A stretch of 19,476 nucleotides of DNA, taken from assembly GCA_039583705.1 (NCBI GenBank), contig JAVKSM010000054.1, positions 1 to 19,476 on the forward strand, read 5' to 3'. Positions 14,262 to 19,476 of the stretch are shown in pieces. The notes under the pieces are model-generated. The model was not told the DNA's origin. It ran no database searches and worked only from the letters and a program-made list of their open reading frames with translations. The translations under genes were made by a program, and so were the position numbers. Position 1 is the stretch's first letter. Every line of letters begins with the position of its first letter. The stretch is from JAVKSM01 sp039583705. GTDB taxonomy: Bacteria; Actinomycetota; Actinomycetes; Mycobacteriales; Pseudonocardiaceae.

Positions 14262-14917
14262 CGGACCACGCCGGTGCCGCGACGGGGCCCACCGAGTGGG
14301 GTGAGGCCGTGGTCGGGGTCGGCCCGTGGCCCGGGGAGTGGCCGGACGACGAGCGGTACGACCCGCAGTTGCTGGGCGACGGCGACCGGCGCAATGTCCT
14401 CGACCGGTACCGCTACTGGCTGCGGGAGGCGATCGTCGCCGACCTCGACACCCGCCGTCACCCTTTCCATGTCGCGATCGAGAACTTCGGCCACGACCAC
14501 AACATCGGCACCGTGGTGCGCACCGCCAACGCCTTCGCCGCGGCGGCGGTGCACGTCGTCGGCCGCCGCCGGTGGAACCGCCGCGCCGCGATGGTCACCG
14601 ACCGCTACCAGCACGTGCACCACCACCCGGACGTGACGGCGTTGGCCGGCTTCGCCACCGCGGCCGGGCTGGTGGTGGTCGCGGTCGACAACGCCCCGGG
14701 TGCCGACCGGTTGGAGACCGCCGCGCTACCCCGCCGCTGCGTGTTGCTGTTCGGCCAGGAGGGACCCGGGCTGACCGGGGCTGCCCGGCAGGCGGCCGAC
14801 CTCGTGGTGTCGATCGCCCAGTTCGGCTCCACCCGCTCGATCAACGCCGGCGTTGCCGCCGGCATCGCGATGCATGCCTGGGTTCGCCAGCACGCCGACC
14901 TCGAGGCCGCCCAGTGA
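14258..14917 (+). CDS. TrmH/SpoU-family RNA 2'-O-methyltransferase
   Basis: A 219-residue SPOUT-class enzyme using S-adenosylmethionine to methylate a ribose in tRNA or rRNA. The three SpoU motifs are present in order: motif 1 ENFGHDHNIGTVVRTANAF (about residues 75-95), motif 2 VLLFGQEGPGL (about 164-175) and motif 3 VSIAQFGSTRSINAGVAAGI, whose residues form the trefoil knot and cofactor pocket. The asparagine and arginine of NIGTVVRTA are the usual catalytic pair. The N-terminal 60 residues are extra and rich in Trp, Asp and Arg, perhaps for RNA contact; the target nucleotide cannot be told. It corresponds by position to Rv0380c. ATG 14258 overlaps the pyrE stop and its own stop overlaps the next gene as GTGA. 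Confidence 0.93.
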   Translation: MTDHAGAATGPTEWGEAVVGVGPWPGEWPDDERYDPQLLGDGDRRNVLDRYRYWLREAIVADLDTRRHPFHVAIENFGHDHNIGTVVRTANAFAAAAVHVVGRRRWNRRAAMVTDRYQHVHHHPDVTALAGFATAAGLVVVAVDNAPGADRLETAALPRRCVLLFGQEGPGLTGAARQAADLVVSIAQFGSTRSINAGVAAGIAMHAWVRQHADLEAAQ

Positions 14918-15942
14918 GCTGGGCCGAACGGGCGGCGGCCATCGAGCGCGACGTCCTCGACGGCTACCTGCGGCGGCTCGCGGGGCTGCCGGGAACCCGC
15001 ATCGGCCTCGCCGGTCGCCCGCCCACTCTCGCCGAGCGCATCTCCCTGCGCTGGCACATCTGGTGGCAGGCGCACCTGCTGGACTGCCTCATCGACGCGC
15101 AGCGCCGCACCCCGAGGGCCGACCGGCAGCGGCGGATCACCGAGCTGGTCACCGGGATCCGGCTGCGCAACCTCGGCCGGTTCACCAACCGCTACTACGA
15201 TGACACGGCCTGGCTCGGCTTGGCGTTGCACCGGGCCGGCCGGCCCCACGCGGTGCGCACGACCACCGCCCGGCTGCGCCAGGGCTGGTCCGCCGACGGC
15301 GGCGGCGGCCTGTGGTGGCGGTGCTGGGACGACTACAAGAACGTCGCGGCGAACGCGCCGGCCGCGATCCTGTTCGCCCGCACCGGCGAGGTCGAGCGTG
15401 CCGCACGGATCGTGGACTGGGTGGCCGAGGTGCTGCTCGACCCCGCCACGGGTCTGCTCGCCGACGGGGTCCACCTGGGCCGCGGCGGCTCGGTGCGGGC
15501 GCTGGACCGCAGGTTGTTCACCTACTGTCACGGCACCTACCTCGGGGCTTGCGTCGAGCTCGCGGCGCGGCGACCGGACGAGCCGCGCTGGTCCACCCGG
15601 GCGCGATCCACGCTCGGCGCCCTGGGCACGCGCCTGGCCGACGCCAGCGGAGTGCTCGTCGACGCCGGGGGCGGGGACGGCGGCCTGTTCGCCGGGATCA
15701 CCGGGCGCTACCTCGCCCTGGCCGCGCTCGCCGGCGCCAGTGGCGGGCTGGACGGCGCGGGGCTGGACGGCGCCGGGTGGACGGTGGCGACGGTGGCGTC
15801 CCGGCTGGTGTTCGCCTCCGCGCAGGCGTGGTCCGGCTCGACGCACCGGGAGCTGTCCGTGCAGCTCACCCGCTGGATGCTCGCCGAGGCCGCCGCCCGG
15901 CTGGAGCGCCACGGCATCCAGCCGACTAACCCACCGGGGTAG
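14914..15942 (+). CDS. GH76-like glycoside hydrolase family protein
   Basis: A 342-residue protein resembling family GH76 (alpha-1,6-mannanases with an (alpha/alpha)6 barrel). The central motif NRYYDDTAWLGLAL contains consecutive Asp96-Asp97 followed by a Trp, as in the catalytic Asp pair of GH76. GGLWWRCWDDYKNVAANAPA is the matching second block (GGxxW and KNxxxNxPA type), and LFTYCHGTYLGA the third. There is no signal peptide or membrane segment, so it is probably cytoplasmic, unlike the secreted fungal and Bacillus enzymes. A role in mannan or lipomannan-like glycan metabolism is inference only. It corresponds to Rv0365c by neighbourhood. GTG 14914 overlaps the methyltransferase stop; the 3' end overlaps the convergent DedA gene by 17 bp. 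Confidence 0.85.
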   Translation: MSWAERAAAIERDVLDGYLRRLAGLPGTRIGLAGRPPTLAERISLRWHIWWQAHLLDCLIDAQRRTPRADRQRRITELVTGIRLRNLGRFTNRYYDDTAWLGLALHRAGRPHAVRTTTARLRQGWSADGGGGLWWRCWDDYKNVAANAPAAILFARTGEVERAARIVDWVAEVLLDPATGLLADGVHLGRGGSVRALDRRLFTYCHGTYLGACVELAARRPDEPRWSTRARSTLGALGTRLADASGVLVDAGGGDGGLFAGITGRYLALAALAGASGGLDGAGLDGAGWTVATVASRLVFASAQAWSGSTHRELSVQLTRWMLAEAAARLERHGIQPTNPPG

Positions 15943-16630
15943 CCTCGTCGCCGAGCCGCGCGGCCGACACGTCGACCGGCTTGCGCACTTCCTGCCGGTA
16001 GCGGAACAGCCCGTACCCGGCGCCGAGCGCGACGCCCCCGATCGATGCCCAGGCCGCGACGTGCTTGAGCCACGGCACGGCGTCGAGCAACCCGGCTCCG
16101 TAGTACCCCAGCAGCAGCAGCGTCGGCACCCACACCAGCGCGCCCAGGCTGCTGGCCGCGAGGTAGCGGCGGGGGCTCATCCGGGCCGCGCCCGCGATCA
16201 GCGGGGCCAGCGTGCGAACCCACGGGATCCAGCGGGCGATCACGACCGCCCAGAAGCCGCGCCGGCGGAAGAAGCTGCCCGCGCGGTCGAGGTTGTGCCG
16301 GTTGAGCACGCGGCCGCCCTTCCGGGCGACGATCCGGCCCCCGGTGCGCCGACCGACGAAGAAGCCGACCTGGTTGCCGCCGACCGCGACCACCGTCGCG
16401 GCGGTCGCGAGCGACCAGGCGTGCCCGTTGTGGTGGTGCTGCGACAGCACGACGCCGGCGGTGGCGAGCAGCGAGTCGCCGGGCAGGAACAGCCCGACCA
16501 GGAACGCGCACTCGAGGAAGACGAACCCGAGGACGACGAGCCAGACGGTGAGCGGGGCCGCGCCGTGCAGCATTCCCCACGGGTGAACGCCGCTGGCGAG
16601 CAGCCGGGTGGCGGTCAACGCGGGGGTCAC
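15926..16630 (-). CDS. DedA-family membrane protein (first copy)
   Basis: A 234-residue polytopic membrane protein of the DedA/VTT superfamily, thought to move undecaprenyl phosphate or phospholipids across the membrane. Family hallmarks are VFLECAFLVGLFLPGDSLLA (acidic residue in the first re-entrant loop, then PGD) and VVIARWIPWVRTLAPLIAGA (Pro and Arg in the second). Between them lie GGNQVGFFVGRRTGGRIV and a basic loop. Start GTG 16630 follows a -10-like TACGCT by 8 bases, so it may be leaderless. The C-terminal tail is basic and its last codons overlap the GH76 gene tail to tail. It is 26 bp downstream of the second dedA gene. It corresponds to Rv0364 by neighbourhood, or the second copy does. 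Confidence 0.92.
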   Translation of the reverse strand: MTPALTATRLLASGVHPWGMLHGAAPLTVWLVVLGFVFLECAFLVGLFLPGDSLLATAGVVLSQHHHNGHAWSLATAATVVAVGGNQVGFFVGRRTGGRIVARKGGRVLNRHNLDRAGSFFRRRGFWAVVIARWIPWVRTLAPLIAGAARMSPRRYLAASSLGALVWVPTLLLLGYYGAGLLDAVPWLKHVAAWASIGGVALGAGYGLFRYRQEVRKPVDVSAARLGDEATPVG

Positions 16631-16638
16631 GACTCAGC

Positions 16639-16644
16639 AGCGTA
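16639..16644 (-). promoter_or_regulatory. -10-like element before the first dedA gene
   Basis: Read on the minus strand this is TACGCT, ending 8 bases before GTG 16630. The spacing suits a leaderless transcript. The short gap to the upstream dedA gene also allows cotranscription. Confidence 0.45.
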
Positions 16645-16656
16645 GGCGGTCATCGG

Positions 16657-17385
16657 CTACCCGCGCGGCTCCTTGCGGGATCCAGCGGCCGGGCGACCGC
16701 CCGGGTCAGCCGCGGGCAGGTCGCGGGCAGGCCTACCCGGCCGGCGCCAGGACCGTGCCGTTTCCACGACCATCGGCATGATCGAGATGAGCACGATCAG
16801 CGCGAGAAAGAGCTCGATGTGGTCGCGCACGAGACCGACGTGACCGAGCCAGTACCCCATCACCGTCACACCGGCGACCCACACCACCGCGCCGAGGATC
16901 GAGTAGGTCAGGTAGCGGCGGGCCGGCATCCGGGCCACCCCGGCCATGACGGTGATGAACGTGCGCACGACCGGCACGAAGCGGGCCAGCACGATGGCCC
17001 GGTTGCCGTAGCGGTCGAAGAAGGCCCGCGTGCGCCGCACGTACTCCTGCCTGAACAATCGAGAGTCAGGCCGGCGGAACACCGCGGGCCCGAGTGCGCC
17101 TCCGATGAGGTAACCGACGATGTTGCCGGTCGCGGCGCCGATGGCGAGGAGCAGGCAGACCAGCCACAGCGGGCTGCCGATGTCCCCGCGGGCGACGAAC
17201 AGCCCGGCGGTGAACAACAGTGAGTCGCCGGGCAGGAAGAACCCGACCACCAGGCCGCACTCCGCGAAAATGATGAGAAACGCACCGGCGAGTACGAACG
17301 GGCCGAGGTCGGCGAGCAGGTGCTGCGGGTCCAGCCAACTCGGACCGAGCGCCAGCCCGGCCGCCGCGAGAGGGGTCATGGACAT
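16657..17385 (-). CDS. DedA-family membrane protein (second copy)
   Basis: A 242-residue DedA/VTT membrane protein. FAECGLVVGFFLPGDSLLFTAG and VLARFVPVVRTFITVMAGVA are the two re-entrant-loop signatures, with the conserved Glu, PGD and Pro/Arg residues; GAATGNIVGYLIGGALG lies between. A hydrophobic final segment (ELFLALIVLISIMPMVVETA) precedes a Pro/Arg-rich cytoplasmic tail. It is related to but clearly diverged from its neighbour, so the pair is an old duplication or two distinct subfamilies rather than a recent tandem copy. Two in-frame ATGs are possible: 17385 and 17379. TAGCGT (17388-17393 on the minus strand) ends 8 bases before the second, which favours 17379 as a leaderless start giving MTPLAAAGLALG. 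Confidence 0.93.
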   Translation of the reverse strand: MSMTPLAAAGLALGPSWLDPQHLLADLGPFVLAGAFLIIFAECGLVVGFFLPGDSLLFTAGLFVARGDIGSPLWLVCLLLAIGAATGNIVGYLIGGALGPAVFRRPDSRLFRQEYVRRTRAFFDRYGNRAIVLARFVPVVRTFITVMAGVARMPARRYLTYSILGAVVWVAGVTVMGYWLGHVGLVRDHIELFLALIVLISIMPMVVETARSWRRPGRPARDLPAADPGGRPAAGSRKEPRG

Positions 17386-17387
17386 TC

Positions 17388-17393
17388 ACGCTA
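17388..17393 (-). promoter_or_regulatory. -10-like element before the second dedA gene
   Basis: TAGCGT on the minus strand matches TANNNT and lies 8 bases before ATG 17379, but only 2 before ATG 17385. If real, it decides the start in favour of 17379. Confidence 0.45.
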
Positions 17394-17410
17394 GCGCCTG
17401 GTCCAGCCGG

Positions 17411-17605
17411 TCAGGGCGTCAGCCCGGGCACCAGCAGCGTCGCCACCGCCAGCCCGGCCCCGCCGACGGCGCCGACCAGCAGCGCGATCACGAGGATCCA
17501 CCCGACGGCCAGCGGTGGGCGCGACCCGGCCGATCGGGGTCGGCCGAGGACCGCCTGCGCCCGCAACGCGGCCGCCAGCCGGCGCTCGTCGCCGACAGTT
17601 TTCAC
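17411..17605 (-). CDS. 64-residue single-pass membrane protein coupled to the sigma factor
   Basis: A tiny protein with a basic N-terminal part (KTVGDERRLAAALRAQAVLG, then RPRSAGSRPP) and one membrane segment (about residues 33-57, VGWILVIALLVGAVGGAGLA and following), ending outside with LLVPGLTP. GTG 17605 overlaps the sigma factor stop (GTGA), so the two are translationally coupled. The place directly after an ECF sigma gene is where a membrane anti-sigma factor is normally encoded, and the topology (cytoplasmic N-terminus) fits, but it is far shorter than known anti-sigma factors and lacks a zinc-binding HxxxCxxC motif. It may be a minimal or decayed anti-sigma factor or an unrelated small protein. 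Confidence 0.7.
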   Translation of the reverse strand: MKTVGDERRLAAALRAQAVLGRPRSAGSRPPLAVGWILVIALLVGAVGGAGLAVATLLVPGLTP

Positions 17606-18180
17606 TGGCCCGCCTCGACCAGCCGCGCGATCGCGTCCAGGGCCCGGCTCGCGGTGGACTTCACGGTGCCCCGGCTGACGCCCGTGGCCTCGGCGATCTC
17701 GGCCTCCGACAGGCCACCGTAGTAGCGCAGGACGAGGATCTCGCGCTGGCGGGCCGGGAGCTGACCCAGCGCGGCCACCACGGCCTGGTGCTCGGCCGAG
17801 AGCATGGCCAGCGACTCGGCGGAGCGGGCGTCGGCGGTGTGCGGCGGGACGTAGCCGCGGGCGGTGCGCCGCCGCCGCAGCACCGAGCGGGAGCCGTTGA
17901 CGACGGCGGTGCGCAGGTAGCCCAGCGCGGCGCGCTCGTCGCGCAGGTCGGACCAGTGCCGGTACAGCCCGGCGAACGCCTCCTGCACCACGTCCTCGGC
18001 GGTGGCGGGTTCGTCGACGAGCAGGATGGCGAGCCGGACGAAACGCATCCGGTGCTCGCGGTAGAGATCCTCCAGGGTGCGCGGCGCGGCCCGCGCCGGC
18101 TCCGGGCGGTGGGTCCCGTCCAGCGCCCGGAGCTGGCCGAGCGTACGTTCCACTGCCCGCTCGATGGGCTCGGCGGTCAT
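17602..18180 (-). CDS. ECF sigma factor, SigE-like (Streptomyces type)
   Basis: An alternative RNA polymerase sigma factor of 192 residues. Region 2 is LEDLYREHRMRFVRLAILLV then DEPATAEDVVQEAFAGLYRH (core binding and -10 recognition); region 4 is LGQLPARQREILVLRYYGGL then SEAEIAEATGVSRGTVKSTA (helix-turn-helix for the -35). The sequence resembles the SigE-like ECF group common in actinomycetes. ATG 18180 is preferred: a perfect TAGGAT -10 lies 7 bases upstream, implying a leaderless transcript starting at the A of ATG, and MTAEPIERAVERTLGQL is a sensible N-terminus. ATG 18189 and a longer frame to 18273 are alternatives. It is divergent from fba and followed by a coupled small membrane protein. 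The housekeeping-like -10 does not suggest autoregulation. Confidence 0.92.
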   Translation of the reverse strand: MTAEPIERAVERTLGQLRALDGTHRPEPARAAPRTLEDLYREHRMRFVRLAILLVDEPATAEDVVQEAFAGLYRHWSDLRDERAALGYLRTAVVNGSRSVLRRRRTARGYVPPHTADARSAESLAMLSAEHQAVVAALGQLPARQREILVLRYYGGLSEAEIAEATGVSRGTVKSTASRALDAIARLVEAGQ

Positions 18181-18187
18181 GTCGATC

Positions 18188-18193
18188 ATCCTA
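18188..18193 (-). promoter_or_regulatory. TAGGAT -10 element of the sigma factor gene
   Basis: On the minus strand this is TAGGAT, the preferred actinobacterial housekeeping -10, ending 7 bases before ATG 18180. Transcription would begin at the start codon. No recognisable -35 lies 17-18 bp upstream. Confidence 0.6.
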
Positions 18194-18265
18194 GCGTGCG
18201 TCGGTTTTCTGGCGGGTGTGCCCGTTGCGCCATACTGCCCTGACCCTGCGGAGCGAGGAGACCCG

Positions 18266-19300
18266 ATGCCCATAGTGACCCATGAGGCCTACGTCGAGAT
18301 GCTGGATCGCGCGAAGGCCGGCGAGTTCGCCTTCCCCGCGATCAACGTCACCTCGTCCGAGACCCTCAACGCCGCTCTGCGCGGGTTCGCCGATGCCGAG
18401 AGCGACGGCATCGTGCAGGTCTCCACCGGAGGATCGGAGTTCGCCTCCGGCGCCACCGTCAAGGATATGGTGACCGGCGCCTGTGCGCTGGCGGAGTTCG
18501 CGCACGTCGTCGCGGCCAGGTACCCGGTGAACATCGCGCTGCACACCGACCACTGCCCGAAGGGCAAGCTCGACTCGTTCGTCCGGCCGCTCATCGCGAT
18601 CTCCGAGGAGCGGGTGAGCTGCGGTGCGCAACCGTTGTTCCAGTCCCACATGTGGGACGGCTCGGCGACCGAGCTGCACGAGAACCTGGCCATCGCCGCG
18701 GAGCTGCTCGAGCGGTGCGCCAAGGCCAAGCTCGTGCTGGAGATCGAGATCGGGGTCGTCGGCGGCGAGGAGGACGGGATCTCCAACGACGTCAACGAGA
18801 AGCTCTACACCGCGCCCGGCGACTACGAGCACACCGTCGACGCGCTGGGCGCCGGCGAGAACGGCCGGTACCTGCTTGCGGCGACCTTCGGAAACGTGCA
18901 CGGGGTGTACAAGCCGGGCAACGTCAAGCTGCGCCCGGAGATCCTGCGCACCGGGCAGGAGGTGGCCACCAGGAAGCTCGGGTTGCCGGCCGGCTCCAAG
19001 CCCTTCGACCTGGTGTTCCACGGCGGCTCGGGCTCGCTGCTGGAGGAGATCCGGGAGGCGCTGCGTTACGGCGTGGTGAAGATGAACGTCGACACCGACA
19101 CCCAGTACGCGTTCACGCGGCCGATCGCGGCGCACATGTTCTACAACTACGACGGCGTGCTCAAGGTCGACGGCGAGGTCGGCGACAAGAAAGCCTATGA
19201 CCCGCGCAGCTACCTCAAGCAGGCCGAGGCGACCATGGCCACCCGCGTCAGCCAGGCGTGCGAGGATCTGCGCTCCAGCGGCCGGACCACCACCCGCTGA
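18266..19300 (+). CDS. fba: Class II fructose-bisphosphate aldolase
   Basis: Zinc-dependent aldolase of glycolysis and gluconeogenesis interconverting fructose 1,6-bisphosphate with dihydroxyacetone phosphate and glyceraldehyde 3-phosphate. The 344-residue product shows class II signatures: FAFPAINVTSSETLNAALRG near the start, NIALHTDHCPKGKLD with the catalytic Asp and zinc-binding His, the block LEIEIGVVGGEEDGI with the zinc-associated Glu, then ATFGNVHGVYKPGNVKL and LVFHGGSGS with further zinc His ligands and phosphate-binding Gly/Ser. MNVDTDTQYAFTR binds substrate. Length matches the actinobacterial form (Rv0363c type). ATG 18266 has GAGGAG (18255-18260) 5 bases upstream. It is divergent from the sigma factor gene with 85 bp between; I see only a weak CATACT (18231-18236) as a possible -10. 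Confidence 0.97.
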   Translation: MPIVTHEAYVEMLDRAKAGEFAFPAINVTSSETLNAALRGFADAESDGIVQVSTGGSEFASGATVKDMVTGACALAEFAHVVAARYPVNIALHTDHCPKGKLDSFVRPLIAISEERVSCGAQPLFQSHMWDGSATELHENLAIAAELLERCAKAKLVLEIEIGVVGGEEDGISNDVNEKLYTAPGDYEHTVDALGAGENGRYLLAATFGNVHGVYKPGNVKLRPEILRTGQEVATRKLGLPAGSKPFDLVFHGGSGSLLEEIREALRYGVVKMNVDTDTQYAFTRPIAAHMFYNYDGVLKVDGEVGDKKAYDPRSYLKQAEATMATRVSQACEDLRSSGRTTTR

Positions 19301-19308
19301 CGCGAGCC

Positions 19309-19476
19309 GTGATCGACCTTCGGCTGCTGCGGGAGCGCCCCGACGCCTTCCGCGCCTCCCAGCGTGCCCGCGGCGAGGATCCGGCCGCGGTGGACACCCT
19401 GCTGGCGGCGGACGAGCGTCGGCGCGCGGCGGTGGCCCGCGCCGACGCGCTGCGCGCCGAGCAGCGCGCGCTCGGC
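19309..19476 (+). CDS. serS: Seryl-tRNA synthetase, N-terminal part
   Basis: The frame runs off the right edge after 56 residues. The product starts MIDLRLLRERPDAFRASQRA and continues RGEDPAAVDTLLAADERRRA, the typical beginning of actinobacterial SerRS: a short strand, then the first helix of the long antiparallel coiled-coil arm that binds the tRNA-Ser variable arm. The catalytic domain lies outside the window. GTG 19309 follows the fba stop by 8 bp, so the two are probably cotranscribed; the ribosome site is weak (GCGAG). I am confident of the family from this characteristic N-terminus, though no catalytic motif can be seen. Confidence 0.88.
   Translation, partial: MIDLRLLRERPDAFRASQRARGEDPAAVDTLLAADERRRAAVARADALRAEQRALG

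Noticed and set aside
18181..18273. N-terminal extension of the sigma factor to GTG 18273
   Set aside because: It would overlap the fba start on the opposite strand, has unstructured composition, and the TAGGAT element supports ATG 18180.

Overview
The window is high-GC DNA with actinobacterial gene content and style: GTG starts, GTGA/ATGA stop-start overlaps, HspR/HAIR heat-shock control and several apparently leaderless genes. PyrE, the type II-like flavohemoglobin and the gene order suggest Mycobacteriales or Pseudonocardiales; the family assignment is inference. From memory, most genes match in order and relative orientation the Mycobacterium tuberculosis blocks Rv0350-Rv0353 (dnaK, grpE, dnaJ1, hspR), Rv0385-Rv0380c (flavohemoglobin, clpB, secreted protein, pyrE, TrmH-type methyltransferase) and Rv0365c-Rv0363c (GH76-like protein, DedA, fba).

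Region by region: (1) 1-178, the end of an unrecognised gene. (2) 179-4738, the heat-shock operon dnaK-grpE-dnaJ-hspR, preceded by two HspR-binding inverted repeats (HAIR); its genes are coupled by overlaps or close spacing. (3) 4739-8624, an accessory segment. It holds a small EspC/WXG100-like secretion partner, a WXG-bearing polymorphic toxin candidate with an unidentified C-terminal domain, a DUF6188-like probable immunity protein, a scrap resembling a LysR regulator, a frameshifted end of an IS630-family transposase, and an MFS exporter whose start codon lies in the insertion sequence end. (4) 8655-12831, a flavohemoglobin-like gene divergent from clpB, with a perfect HAIR site, a likely clpB promoter, a 10-bp inverted repeat and a 13-bp tandem repeat between them. 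(5) 12877-15942, membrane-anchored protein, a 24-bp x5 tandem repeat, pyrE, TrmH-type RNA methyltransferase and GH76-like protein, the last three overlapping. (6) 15926-18180, minus strand: two DedA proteins and an ECF sigma factor coupled to a 64-residue membrane protein. (7) 18266-19476, fba and the start of serS.

How they work together: DnaK/GrpE/DnaJ and ClpB form one disaggregation and refolding system, and HspR, made from the operon itself, can repress both loci through the HAIR sites. The accessory segment looks like a contact-dependent (type VII secretion) toxin-immunity cassette placed where the conserved order breaks. Other notable points are short tandem repeats concentrated at gene starts and a series of -10-like hexamers 6-8 bases before start codons, which suggests leaderless transcripts. 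No tRNA, rRNA, CRISPR array or convincing intrinsic terminator was found.
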